Assembly: GCA_963709875.1 (NCBI GenBank)
Contig: CAVPYB010000002.1
Location: forward strand, 1-64,000
Reading direction: 5' to 3'
DNA length: 64,000 nucleotides
DNA from: JAQBDA01 sp963709875
GTDB lineage: Bacteria; Chloroflexota; Anaerolineae; Anaerolineales; UBA4823
Each line of letters begins with the position of its first letter. The first letter of the stretch is position 1. Positions 55,301 to 63,884 of the stretch are shown here, in pieces. The position numbers were made by a program, and so were the translations under genes. Below the pieces are notes generated by a model, which was given only the letters and a program-made list of their open reading frames with translations, did not search any database and was not told the DNA's origin.

Positions 55301-55932
55301 GCCCTGGTTCGAAGAAATATATAACTGCCGTGAATTATCTAATCGCTGGTCCCGGCAAGAGTAAGGCTTCACCATTGGTAGAGGGTGACCCGGGACTGTG
55401 GGGGACGCTGCTCGGATGGGCGTTCACCAGGCACCTCGGTGAGCTGGTGAATGGGACACCGGATGCGGAGATGAGCCGCGTCTGGCTGGATGAATGGCTG
55501 CTTGGGAAGATTGTGAGTCAGGCATTAGTCGATCTCGGGCTGGATGAATCAAGTGCCTGGAGGGCCACAAACACCACCAAGCTGATGGTCTCTCATCAAG
55601 ATTGGGCGCAGGAGCTGACAAAACCGGGGCGGATCAGCCGCAAACGGGCAGCCTACAATATCCTCCAGACCTGGCTGAAGGACAGCGATGTGCAGCGATT
55701 TATAGGGGTGAATCGCTACCAGGGTATGCTGTGGTTTAACAAAGAAGCTTTTAACGAATGGTTGTGGTGGATGTATGCAATCTCCGTAATTCAAGCGATC
55801 ACTACGGACGTGTCTGGTGATCAGCTTAGCGCAGACATCATGGCCCGTTACGATATCATTGCACTCTTGAAAAAAGCCGAGAAGGAATCTAAATATCAAC
55901 TGGAGCTGCTGCTGCGAGCCGCATCCATTTGA
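52384..55932 (+). CDS. Very large GH13 alpha-amylase-family protein
   Basis: 1182 aa. An N-terminal ~340-residue helical region without a known match precedes a GH13 barrel. Barrel features: GFTGMWLIGLWERSPASK, DMVPNHMG (region I), VIRFDAAMTL with the nucleophile Asp (region II), LLAEAFWLMEG with the acid/base Glu (region III), and NNPDERTAVDQFG (region IV equivalent). A beta-sandwich follows and then about 350 residues of helical C-terminus. No signal peptide, so cytosolic. Probably acts on alpha-glucans, given GH57, glgC and malQ downstream. Specificity cannot be assigned. Most GH13 proteins are about half this length. Ends 14 bases from the convergent GH57 gene. Confidence 0.85.
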   Translation: MTPLPNTQPQEVPMEFHVSRAARDYYQFDEALFSLNGNVIFANFHASRLFAQKINQKRDLVSYPESAVQAGQINAMGLIDEISHHMVAMYRQERSPDVMKQAVDWLEERIGQGEIDRLLERFVQEYPPVAVYRRELSADEYLNGSTAGTPHRQAVLEELVMLWLANSNPAFSPYRELFDDSSLSQNTSYRAAIDSLHDFFDTQPPFGPDNQNLMDMLRSPALAVPNSLSGQLEYMRTRWGFIMGAFLYRLLSSLDLIKEEEKAYFLGPGPSLVYEFAGMDIEPEHFSPDRDWMPSLVLLAKNAYVWLDQLSKQYQRRITRLDQIPDEELDALARRGFTGMWLIGLWERSPASKNIKRMRGNPEAEASAYSLYYYDIANDLGGDEAFQVLRDRAWKRGIRLASDMVPNHMGIDSPWVIEHPDWFISLDNSPFPSYSFNGANLSWDGRIGLYLEDHYYDNSDAAVVFKRVDFWTGSEKYIYHGNDGTSTPWNDTAQLNYLNPETREAVIQTILHVARKFPVIRFDAAMTLAKKHFQRLWFPEPGSGGDIPSRAEHGMTKQQFDEAMPVEFWREVVDRVATELPDTLLLAEAFWLMEGYFVRTLGMHRVYNSAFMNMLRDEKNQEYRLVIKNTLEFDPEILKRYVNFMNNPDERTAVDQFGKGDKYFGICTMLATLPGLPMFGHGQIEGFTEKYGMEYRRAYWDETPDGNLIERHAKEIFPLLRKRYLFAEVHDFLLYDLYSPEGYVNEDVFAYSNRAGDERALVVFHNKYANTRGWIRISAAYPVKTGAGDERTVVHRSLGEGLGLHADSQYFTIFRDHASGLEYIRSSQELSEKGLYLELDAYKYHVFVDFREVVDDEWHQFAHLENYLNGRGVPSIEEALKEIFLQSIHRPFRELVNEGQIRWLIENRYGSTDFTLTGMQETLDEVERKAQILGDEIVEFTDGEAETGLVAGRIRQDISTMLLLPDIATQHPRPGSKKYITAVNYLIAGPGKSKASPLVEGDPGLWGTLLGWAFTRHLGELVNGTPDAEMSRVWLDEWLLGKIVSQALVDLGLDESSAWRATNTTKLMVSHQDWAQELTKPGRISRKRAAYNILQTWLKDSDVQRFIGVNRYQGMLWFNKEAFNEWLWWMYAISVIQAITTDVSGDQLSADIMARYDIIALLKKAEKESKYQLELLLRAASI

Positions 55933-55946
55933 CACAACAACTCGAC

Positions 55947-57377
55947 TTAATCACCGGCAATCAAGCGACCGTCCAGGACAGCCCGGTGAAGATAATACCG
56001 GAATATCTTATCAGCCCGCAGCCAGGTGCTCGGGCTGATTACCTTCGACAGGTCCTGGATGATATGCGGCTCGAGGTCAACACCTGACGCCAGCCGCACC
56101 AGCCGGACTGCCTGCGAGGCGTATGCCAGGTTGTTTTTCGGCTCGATGCGGTCGAAATCGTCGAAGAACCAGCCGCATGACGTATACATCCGCTGGCGCT
56201 CGCGTTGGGCCTCCAATAACATCTGGATCTGGATCGTTTTACCCTCCGGTAGGCGCCGGCCGGCTTCTTCGTAGATCAGATCCTCGGCAGACACCACTCC
56301 AAGCATCACGTAGATATACCGGTTGCGCAGCCGCCATGGATCTACAATGACCGGTTCGAGCGTCTGCAGGTAAATATTGTCGATGGCTTGAGAGAGCCTC
56401 TCAAAAGCATAACGGAGCTGTGCTTTCCACCTGCCATCACCTGACGTACAAGGGCAATTGCCCAGCCAGCGACCGACTCCGTGATGACAGCTCCAGGATG
56501 TATTCTCGCGGATCCCGATCGATTGCTTTACAGTATGGGATCTCAACCATAAACCAGGGTAAGTCGGTGAGATCTCCATCTTGCTCATGGCACCATTTAC
56601 CAGGTGCGCCAGGAACCGGTCACGATATTGCTGGTGGTGCCCGTATAATTCGCCATCTGTGGCGATCATCAAGAGCTGCGGCTCGCCAGCCAGAATCTTA
56701 TCTTCCTGGAATTTAGGCAGCAGTTCGGATGCAGCGAATTGGTCTGCGTTGGTTGTGCTGGCAGGATTGAAGCTTATGCCTCCACTAAGCTCACGATTGT
56801 AGAAAAACACAACCATGCTTTGCCCATCTGCGAGACGCACCCGGTACGGCTGGCTGACATCGATATCATCGCGATCTGCCTGCCAGGGTGCCAGGATGGT
56901 GAACTCGATCCCCTGCCGGGCAAGATGGGAGAGGGTACCGGTGTTCACAGCAGTCTCCGGAAGCCACATGCCTTGCGGTTTACGACCGAAGCGGTGCTCG
57001 AACTCAACCTTCCCCCAGATAATCTGCGTCTCTTGATCACGAGCAGAAGATAAGGGCAGGATCGTGTGGTTGTAGGCTTGCGCTATGGCATTGCCTACCC
57101 CATTGTGCTGCACGTTTGCCCGGTCCTGGTTGACGATATTCTTCCAGGTGTTCGAATCCTGTGTGGCAATCCACTGGAGTAATGTCGGACCGATATTGAA
57201 GCTGATGTTCTCGAAATTACCCAGCTCAGCGTTCGGACGGTAGCATTCAGCCAGGATGCGTTCGTTCCAGTTCGAGAACGGGGCAGCGCCGGATTCTTGG
57301 GGAATGACCCCGGTCAGGGGATCTTCGCGGGGGGGCTGGTAGAAATGGGCGTGGATGCAGAGGGAGCGCAGCGTCAT
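55947..57377 (-). CDS. GH57-family alpha-glucan enzyme
   Basis: 476 aa. CIHAHFYQPPREDPLTG holds the first conserved His; HNGVGNAIAQAYNH is region II; GMWLPETAV carries the Glu assigned as nucleophile; MIATDGELYGHH carries the Asp acid/base; the C-terminal part is the helical GH57/DUF3536-like region. Start 57377 (MTLRSLCIHAHF) is chosen because the fold begins there; an upstream TTG overlaps a TATACT at 57414-57409. Possible 4-alpha-glucanotransferase, amylopullulanase or branching activity. Confidence 0.85.
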   Translation of the reverse strand: MTLRSLCIHAHFYQPPREDPLTGVIPQESGAAPFSNWNERILAECYRPNAELGNFENISFNIGPTLLQWIATQDSNTWKNIVNQDRANVQHNGVGNAIAQAYNHTILPLSSARDQETQIIWGKVEFEHRFGRKPQGMWLPETAVNTGTLSHLARQGIEFTILAPWQADRDDIDVSQPYRVRLADGQSMVVFFYNRELSGGISFNPASTTNADQFAASELLPKFQEDKILAGEPQLLMIATDGELYGHHQQYRDRFLAHLVNGAMSKMEISPTYPGLWLRSHTVKQSIGIRENTSWSCHHGVGRWLGNCPCTSGDGRWKAQLRYAFERLSQAIDNIYLQTLEPVIVDPWRLRNRYIYVMLGVVSAEDLIYEEAGRRLPEGKTIQIQMLLEAQRERQRMYTSCGWFFDDFDRIEPKNNLAYASQAVRLVRLASGVDLEPHIIQDLSKVISPSTWLRADKIFRYYLHRAVLDGRLIAGD

Positions 57378-57584
57378 GAATGACTCATCGTTGGATAGTG
57401 CAGGCAAAAGTATAACTCATATCGTCTGAAATAATAATCGTGTAAAATATGAAAACTGTTACGCTTTTATTGCAAACTATCAATATTATTCGTCCAGCTA
57501 ATTAAACCGACGGTCCCCCTTGGCCACACTCCAGGATATTGGGGATTGGGTGTCCGTGCATTTATGAGTAGACAAGGATAGAAG

Positions 57585-58895
57585 ATGAAAACACGAGCTG
57601 TAATTCTTGCAGGCGGGGAGGGCTCCCGATTGAGCACCCTCACCGCAAAGCGGACCAAGCCCGCCGTCCCATTTGCTGGTAAATACCGCATTATCGACTT
57701 CACCTTATCGAATTGTGTCAATTCCGGGATATTCGATGTGATGATCCTGGCGCAATACCGCCCGCACTCCCTGATCGAGCACATCGGAGCCGGCGGTCCT
57801 TGGGACCTCAACCGGGATTTCACAGGCGGCGTCAGAATGTATACACCCTATAAAGCCCGCGGGGTTTCAGATTGGTACCTGGGCACAGCCGACGCTGTCC
57901 AGCAGAACTTTCGTTTTATCAAGACCGGCGACCCCGACCTGGTACTGATCCTATCCGGCGACCATATCTATGAAATGAACTATGATGCCATGATTGCCTT
58001 CCATACTGACCATGATGCTGACCTGACTATGGCAACGATACGTGTCCCTAAGGCTGAAGCATCCCGCTACGGTATTGTTGCGGTGGAAGAGGATTACCGA
58101 GTGACATCATTCATTGAAAAGCCGGATCAGCCTCCATCCAACCTGGTTAATATGGGCGTCTATCTATTCAACCGCAAAATACTTGACACCCTGCTGTGGC
58201 AGGACCACCAGAATATGGGATCTACGCACGATTTCGGCAAGGATATCTTGCCATATATGGTCCATGAGAAGTTCAACGTCCGTGCCTTCCCATTCAGCGG
58301 ATATTGGGTAGATGTTGGGACTGTGGAGTCCTACTGGAAGGCACACATGGACTTGCTTTCCAGCCGTCCATCTGTTAACTTGAACGATCGCTCCTGGATC
58401 ATCCACACGCGCACGGAAGAACGACCTCCAGTGTTCATCTCCCAAGGAGCCAGAGTGAACGACAGCATGATCACGGATGGCTGTGTGATTCACGAGGATG
58501 CAGTTGTCGAAAAAAGTGTTCTCTCGCCCGGTGTAATTGTCGAGCCAGGCGCTGTCATCCGCAATTCCGTGCTATTGACCGATGCCATCATCCGCTCTGG
58601 CGCAGTGGTCGAGTGCGCCATCATCGATAAGCAAGTCGAGGTTGGCGAGAAAGCAGTCGTCGGTGGGAAGTGTAGTGAAAACGAAACCCTGGACAAGATG
58701 AGCAAATCAGAACCCGCCTCCACTGCTCTGGCTATGGCAATCACAATGGTGGGCAAAAACAGCCTGATCACCCCCGGCATCACCGTCGAAGCCGGAGCGG
58801 TGATCGCTACAGATGTGATACCTTCTGATTACCCCTCGGACATCATCCGCGGCGGGGATTATATACAGACGAAGAGGTTAGCTTATGAGGTTTGA
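57585..58895 (+). CDS. glgC: Glucose-1-phosphate adenylyltransferase
   Basis: 436 aa. LAGGEGSRLSTLTAKRTKPAVPFAGKYRIIDF is the nucleotide-binding loop, GTADAVQQN and LILSGDHIYEM the catalytic region with the metal Asp, VDVGTVESYWKAHMDL the sugar site, and the C-terminal third a left-handed beta helix (GVIVEPGAVIRNSVLL). Makes ADP-glucose for glycogen. AAGGATAG precedes the ATG. Its stop lies inside malQ (11-base overlap), so the two are coupled. Confidence 0.95.
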   Translation: MKTRAVILAGGEGSRLSTLTAKRTKPAVPFAGKYRIIDFTLSNCVNSGIFDVMILAQYRPHSLIEHIGAGGPWDLNRDFTGGVRMYTPYKARGVSDWYLGTADAVQQNFRFIKTGDPDLVLILSGDHIYEMNYDAMIAFHTDHDADLTMATIRVPKAEASRYGIVAVEEDYRVTSFIEKPDQPPSNLVNMGVYLFNRKILDTLLWQDHQNMGSTHDFGKDILPYMVHEKFNVRAFPFSGYWVDVGTVESYWKAHMDLLSSRPSVNLNDRSWIIHTRTEERPPVFISQGARVNDSMITDGCVIHEDAVVEKSVLSPGVIVEPGAVIRNSVLLTDAIIRSGAVVECAIIDKQVEVGEKAVVGGKCSENETLDKMSKSEPASTALAMAITMVGKNSLITPGITVEAGAVIATDVIPSDYPSDIIRGGDYIQTKRLAYEV

Positions 58896-60465
58896 TAGGT
58901 CATCCGGCATACTGCTCCACCCAACCAGCCTTCCTGGCCCTTACGGAATAGGAGATATCGGCCCGCAGGCTCATCGCTGGGTTGACTTCCTATCCCGGGC
59001 GGGGTGCCGGCTGTGGCAGATCCTGCCCCTCGGCCCGACCGGTTACGGAGATTCGCCGTACCAGTGTTTCTCTGCTTTTGCAGGCAACCCATACCTGATC
59101 AGCCCCGACTTGCTGGTAGAGTCCGGGCTGCTAACTCAGGACGATCTGGAATCCATGCCTCCTTTTGACAACGAGAGAGTTGACTTTGGGGCGGTCATCC
59201 CCTGGAAATTAAGGCTGCTTGACCAGGCGTTCGAACGCTTCAGGCAGCAGGGGTCAACCCAAATGCGGGATGAGTACATCCAGTTCCAGGAGCAGCACAG
59301 CTTCTGGCTGGATGACTTTGCCATATTCATGGCGCTGAAAGAGTATCATGGTGGAGGATCATGGGTCAGCTGGCCGGCAGAACTACGTGACCGAGTACCA
59401 GAAGCCATACAGGAAGCGAAGGAGACCTTAAACGAATCCATACGAAAACATGTCTTCCGCCAGTATATCTTCTACCGCCAATGGACTGAGCTGCGTAAAC
59501 ACACCAAAGACAAAGATATGCTCATCATTGGCGATATCCCTATCTTTATCGCCCACGACAGCGCCGATGTATGGGCAAATCCCAGGCTTTTCTACCTGGA
59601 GGAATCCGGGGAGCCGGAATTTGTCGCCGGCGTTCCGCCAGATTATTTCTCTCCCACCGGTCAGCGGTGGGGGAACCCGCTCTACCGGTGGGATTTGCAG
59701 GTGGAGAGCGGCTACCAGTGGTGGATACAGCGCTTTCAATCCGTATTAAGCCTCGTGGATATCGTCCGGCTGGACCACTTCCGTGGGTTTGCAGGATATT
59801 GGGAAATCCCGGGCGATGCCGAGACTGCCGAGAAAGGGCGTTGGGTGCCCGGACCTGGGGCAGACTTTTTAACTGCTTTGGAGAAAGCATTGGGAGAGCT
59901 GCCCATCATCGCCGAAGATCTGGGAGTTATCACGCCGGATGTTATTGACCTGCGCGATTCTTTCAATCTGCCGGGGATGAAGATCTTACAGTTCTCATTT
60001 GCCGCTGGTCCGTCTGATAAATTCCTGCCGCATAACTACACAGAACACAGCGTGGTTTACACAGGGACCCATGACAATGATACAGTGCGCGGGTGGTACG
60101 AGCGAGTGACTGAGAAGGAAAAGGATTTCTACCGCCGCTATCTGCAGCGGGACGGCAGCGACGTTCCCTGGGATCTGATCCGCACCTGCTGGAGCTCAGT
60201 GGCTGTATTTTCCATCGCCCCATTGCAGGACTTTCTGAGCCTTGGCAATGAAGCGCGCATGAATTACCCAGGCAACCCCAGCGGCAACTGGACCTGGCGC
60301 ACCTCTGCCGGCGTATGGGATAAAGCTCTTGAAAATAGGATCTATGAGATCAATTATCTATACAGCCGGCTGCATTCAATAGAAGATTCGACTCAGGATG
60401 AGCTGGAGTCAGAGGTACCTGAAGATTATTTTGACCTGCCGGCGCAACCCATCAGACATGGGTGA
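58885..60465 (+). CDS. malQ: 4-alpha-glucanotransferase (amylomaltase, GH77)
   Basis: 526 aa. LLHPTSLPGPYGIGDIG and WQILPLGPTGYGDSPYQ are the GH77 N-terminal signatures. VRLDHFRGF holds the nucleophile Asp, IIAEDLGVI the acid/base Glu, and YTGTHDNDT the third acid. Transfers glucan segments between maltodextrins. Coupled to glgC. Its 3' end overlaps the convergent VWA gene by 14 bases. Confidence 0.96.
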   Translation: MRFDRSSGILLHPTSLPGPYGIGDIGPQAHRWVDFLSRAGCRLWQILPLGPTGYGDSPYQCFSAFAGNPYLISPDLLVESGLLTQDDLESMPPFDNERVDFGAVIPWKLRLLDQAFERFRQQGSTQMRDEYIQFQEQHSFWLDDFAIFMALKEYHGGGSWVSWPAELRDRVPEAIQEAKETLNESIRKHVFRQYIFYRQWTELRKHTKDKDMLIIGDIPIFIAHDSADVWANPRLFYLEESGEPEFVAGVPPDYFSPTGQRWGNPLYRWDLQVESGYQWWIQRFQSVLSLVDIVRLDHFRGFAGYWEIPGDAETAEKGRWVPGPGADFLTALEKALGELPIIAEDLGVITPDVIDLRDSFNLPGMKILQFSFAAGPSDKFLPHNYTEHSVVYTGTHDNDTVRGWYERVTEKEKDFYRRYLQRDGSDVPWDLIRTCWSSVAVFSIAPLQDFLSLGNEARMNYPGNPSGNWTWRTSAGVWDKALENRIYEINYLYSRLHSIEDSTQDELESEVPEDYFDLPAQPIRHG

Positions 60466-61832
60466 GAAGCTTATCGACCGCTGTGGTCAGCTGCGCCAGA
60501 TTGCTTGCGTATAATACGGCATCACAGTTAGGGGCATAACGCAGCATATCGCTGTCACCGGAGCCCCAGAGCACTACGGCTTCAGGTGTTAGCCAGATGG
60601 TCCGCCGGCTGCGACGGGTGATCTGCTTGAAAATATCCAGACGGGGGTCATTGTAGTTGTTGCGCCCATCACCGACGAGAAGGAAAGTCGTCCTGCCATC
60701 GATCGTATCCAGGTAGTCCTGATTGAAATTGTCCAGACTGAACCCCAGGTCGGTGTTGTAATACCCGGAGGGCATTCGCTCCAATACCTGGTGCACCGCC
60801 TTTTGGGCATCTCTGCCTTCAAGATCCGGGGAGATATATTCAAGGTGGTCAATGAATGCAAAGGCAAATGTTTTACTGATCTGGTCCTGCAGTTCGTATA
60901 ACAAGCTCAACATCAATTCTGAACAGTAACGCATCGATGTGCTGATATCACATAGAACGACCAGTCTCGGTTTCAGGGTATGTTCTTTGTGTTTGATATG
61001 GATCGGTACGTTGCCGTGTTTGAGATTGGCCCGAATGGTTGCTTTGGCATCCAACTGCCCGCTCTTGGAGCGCTTCTGCCGCAAGGCAACTCGCGTGCGC
61101 AGCGCGGCAGCGATGCGCTGAACTTCTTTTCGCAGTCGATCCATATCACGGTCAGACAGGGCACTGAACGGGCGGTTCATTAGGCTGTCCAGACCTTCAT
61201 CCGGTGGCTGCTGGCTCATGTTCTCGGCAATCCGCTCTCCGGCATACTGGCGAAGCTGGTCTTCCAATCCCTTTAAATTTGCCTGCAGCATTTTTTGGAG
61301 CTGTGCAACTCGCTCTTTGTTCATGCCCATCTGCGCAAGAAGCTGTGCAAGCTCCTGCAGTGCCTCCCGGACTTCTCTGAAGCGCAGCGCCTTCTGCATA
61401 CGCTGCGACATCCAATCCCGGTAGCGCAGGTCATCCGCCTGGGACAAACCAACGAATTTTGACAGACGTTCCAGCTCTTCTGGGCTGAGCTGTTTGCCAT
61501 CCATCAACCTATCGAGCATCTTACGTATTTGATCGCTGAAATTGCGAAGCGCCTCGGCTAACAGCTCCGCTTCTTCCGGTGACAGGTCATCGGATACGTT
61601 CATCATCGGCGGGCTTCCCGCGTCCACCGAAGAAGAGGGGGAACAGCTCTTCAAAAATGGGGATATGATCAGAATCTTTCACCAACGTTGCTCTCAAGCT
61701 GATCCGGAACAGCTCTTTCTGTTTGATCCCAACATGGTTGACAGCATACATCGCGTCTGCACTCTCAGCCAGGCTGATACGCACCCCGGCTGCTCTTAAT
61801 GCTGCAATGAATTTGATTATCCTGTCATCCAT
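60452..61832 (-). CDS. CoxE-like VWA-domain protein, one frameshift
   Basis: The N-terminal 70 residues (MDDRIIKFIAALRAAGVRISLAESADAMYAV ...) are in one frame. Removing one C in the run at 61608-61613 gives FFGGRGKPPMMNVSDDLSPEEAELL and joins the remaining ~385 codons. The C-terminal VWA domain has LVVLCDISTSMR (MIDAS DxSxS) and LLVGDGRNNYND. Restored length about 455 aa. CoxE-like proteins work with a MoxR ATPase as chaperones that insert metals or assemble complexes. Starts 14 bases after the MoxR gene ends. Client unknown. Confidence 0.88.
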
Positions 61833-61846
61833 CTCTTATCCCCGGC

Positions 61847-62818
61847 TCAGTTCTTCCATTGAGTGAACTTGGGGTCATCGCTGTCATCGAACCTGCCCGA
61901 TGCAGGTGGGCGCTGCAGCCAGCGTTTGGCTCGTTGTAGATCGCTCTCGTGCTTAAGCAGTACGCTCATTGTTGTTTCCATAGTTTTTCTATCCAGACTG
62001 CGTGCATTGATGGTCACCAGAGCCTTTGCCCAGTCCAATGTCTCGCTGATGCTTGGGGATTTGCGCAGATCCATGGAGCGCAGGCTCTGTACCAGCTCAA
62101 CAGCCTGCTGTGCCATCTTGGGAGCTAACTCCGGCACTTTCAACCGTACGACCGCCAGCTCCTGCTCCACGCTGGGATAATCGATGAATAGATACAGGCA
62201 GCGTCGTTTGAGGGCTTCGCTCAATTCGCGGGTGTTATTGCTTGTGAGTACAACCAATGGGCGATGCACAGCTTCCAGCGTACCGAGCTCTGGCACACTG
62301 ACCTGGAAATCGCTGAGAACTTCCAGAAGGAAAGCTTCGAATTCTGCATCAGCCCGGTCGATCTCATCGATCAGGAGCACAGCCGGCTGCTCACTCAAGA
62401 TCGCTTTGAGCAGCGGGCGCTGGAGCAGGAACCGCATAGAAAAGAACACGTCCTCTTCAGCTGCCAGTTTATCTGCAGCTTCTACCAGACTGGCTGTATC
62501 TGATAGAGTCTCCTGCAGTTTGTCTCTCAATAGCTGAGTATATAGAAGCTGCTTGGCATATTCCCACTCGTACAACGCCTTGGTCTCATCCAGCCCTTCA
62601 TAGCACTGCAAACGGATGAGCTCCCTCCCCGTCGCACCAGAGATCGCTTTGGCAAGTTCCGTTTTGCCCACGCCGGCAGGTCCTTCGGTCAGCAGGGGCT
62701 TGCCCAGCTCCTGGCTCAAGTACATGATCGTGGCAATCTCATCATTGGCGATGTACTGCTGCTCGCCAAGGGCAATCCTCAGCTCATCAAATGAGCGAAA
62801 ACTTTTCGTTTTGTGCAT
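61847..62818 (-). CDS. MoxR-family AAA+ ATPase
   Basis: 323 aa. Walker A LLTEGPAGVGKTELAKAI near residue 40, Walker B AVLLIDEIDRADAEFEAFLLEVL near 150, sensor 1 VVLTSNNTRELSEALKRRCLY near 205 with the Arg finger. Closest in layout to CoxD-type MoxR proteins. Cotranscribed with the VWA gene; the pair probably remodels or matures an enzyme complex. Confidence 0.93.
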   Translation of the reverse strand: MHKTKSFRSFDELRIALGEQQYIANDEIATIMYLSQELGKPLLTEGPAGVGKTELAKAISGATGRELIRLQCYEGLDETKALYEWEYAKQLLYTQLLRDKLQETLSDTASLVEAADKLAAEEDVFFSMRFLLQRPLLKAILSEQPAVLLIDEIDRADAEFEAFLLEVLSDFQVSVPELGTLEAVHRPLVVLTSNNTRELSEALKRRCLYLFIDYPSVEQELAVVRLKVPELAPKMAQQAVELVQSLRSMDLRKSPSISETLDWAKALVTINARSLDRKTMETTMSVLLKHESDLQRAKRWLQRPPASGRFDDSDDPKFTQWKN

Positions 62819-62942
62819 ATGAAATCAACCTAATTTGATTAAAATACTCGCTATATTACGGACAGGGTACCGGTCCTGTACGTGCACAGCCAAAACCCCA
62901 TTGCACCCTGCTTTCTGTGTTGGAATGTTTATCAACCTGGGA

Positions 62943-63155
62943 CTATTCAGCTGGAGTCTCTTCTGTGGGCTCAGGACTCCAATCCGGCGCGGCACGTAGG
63001 AGCTCCTGTTGGGAGATCCGGTTTACTCTGCGGCAGTGCGGGCATTGAGCGTTGTAATGGTTCATATTCTGCTCGTGGACGGTATTCAATGCAAGGTTTA
63101 CCATCTCTTTGCTCAAAGCATATGGACGGTGACAGTTCGAACATCTGATTTGCAT
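62943..63155 (-). CDS. Small zinc-ribbon protein
   Basis: 70 aa. MQIRCSNCHRPYALSK and NAQCPHCRRVNRISQ give two CxxC knuckles about 28 residues apart, the MJ0042/zinc-ribbon type pattern, followed by an acidic tail. GGGAGG lies upstream of the ATG. Divergent from the adenosyltransferase gene. Role unknown; may bind nucleic acid or a protein partner. Confidence 0.75.
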   Translation of the reverse strand: MQIRCSNCHRPYALSKEMVNLALNTVHEQNMNHYNAQCPHCRRVNRISQQELLRAAPDWSPEPTEETPAE

Positions 63156-63271
63156 AATAAATGCCTCCCTTCAACGATTTCCCAAGAAGGACCGTATCGA
63201 TAGTATACAACACTAGTCCAGATTAGTGTAGCCCAATGCGAGTACAACCCAGAGCCTGCCGCAATCGCGTT

Positions 63272-63277
63272 TATAAT
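63272..63277 (+). promoter_or_regulatory. -10 box abutting the adenosyltransferase start
   Basis: Perfect TATAAT with only 7 bases before the ATG at 63285 and no ribosome site, so the transcript should start at or next to the A of the ATG. No clear -35. Confidence 0.55.
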
Positions 63278-63284
63278 TGGCGGC

Positions 63285-63845
63285 ATGGCAAAGTTCTACT
63301 CCGCAGCTGGCGATGATGGATACAGCGGCTTATTGGGTGACACCCGCGTACCAAAATACCATCCACGGCTGGAGACAATCGGTACGATCGATGAAACCAG
63401 CGCAGCAATGGGTGCGGCGCGCGCTTTTTGCCTGACCGATCAGGTTAAAACAGCACTGCTCGATATCCAGCGCGACCTGTACAATATCATGGCAGAAGTA
63501 GCCGCCACACCGGAAAACGCCTCCCACTTCAGAACAGTAGGCGCAGAGCGTGTGGAATGGCTCGAAAAACAGACAGACCGGATTGCTGGCCAAGTAGCTC
63601 TGCCGCAGGAGTTCATCATTCCAGGCGATTCCCAAGCTGGAGCGATGCTGTCTCTGGCGAGAACGTTCTCGCGGCGATCTGAGAGAAGGATCGCCGAGCT
63701 GTACCATAAAGGTGATGTCGAGAATCATGAAATCCTTCGGTACTTCAATCGCTTATCCTCATTGTGCTTCGCTTTTGAATTGTTGGAGAACCAGGCCGCT
63801 GGGAAAGCAGCGCCTACACTCGCTAAAAGCACGAGCCAGCCCTGA
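63285..63845 (+). CDS. pduO: PduO-type cob(I)alamin adenosyltransferase
   Basis: 186 aa, makes adenosylcobalamin from cob(I)alamin and ATP. AAGDDGYSGLLGDTRVPKYHPRLETIGTIDETSAAMG is the N-terminal ATP-binding region (family TKTGDxGxT), FIIPGDSQAGAMLSLARTFSRRSERRIAEL the conserved Arg-rich helix, and YFNRLSSLCFAFEL the C-terminal signature. Length normal. Likely translated from a leaderless mRNA. Confidence 0.94.
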   Translation: MAKFYSAAGDDGYSGLLGDTRVPKYHPRLETIGTIDETSAAMGAARAFCLTDQVKTALLDIQRDLYNIMAEVAATPENASHFRTVGAERVEWLEKQTDRIAGQVALPQEFIIPGDSQAGAMLSLARTFSRRSERRIAELYHKGDVENHEILRYFNRLSSLCFAFELLENQAAGKAAPTLAKSTSQP

Positions 63846-63884
63846 GATAGAGAAATCGGTCACCGATATGCTTGCACACCTACT

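Noticed and set aside
57408..57584. Promoter search between GH57 and glgC genes
   Set aside because: TATACT (minus) and TATTAT (plus) boxes exist but no -35 at acceptable spacing, so no promoter is annotated.
62865..62885. ACAGG/CCTGT hairpin upstream of the MoxR gene
   Set aside because: A 5-bp stem without a T tract is expected by chance.
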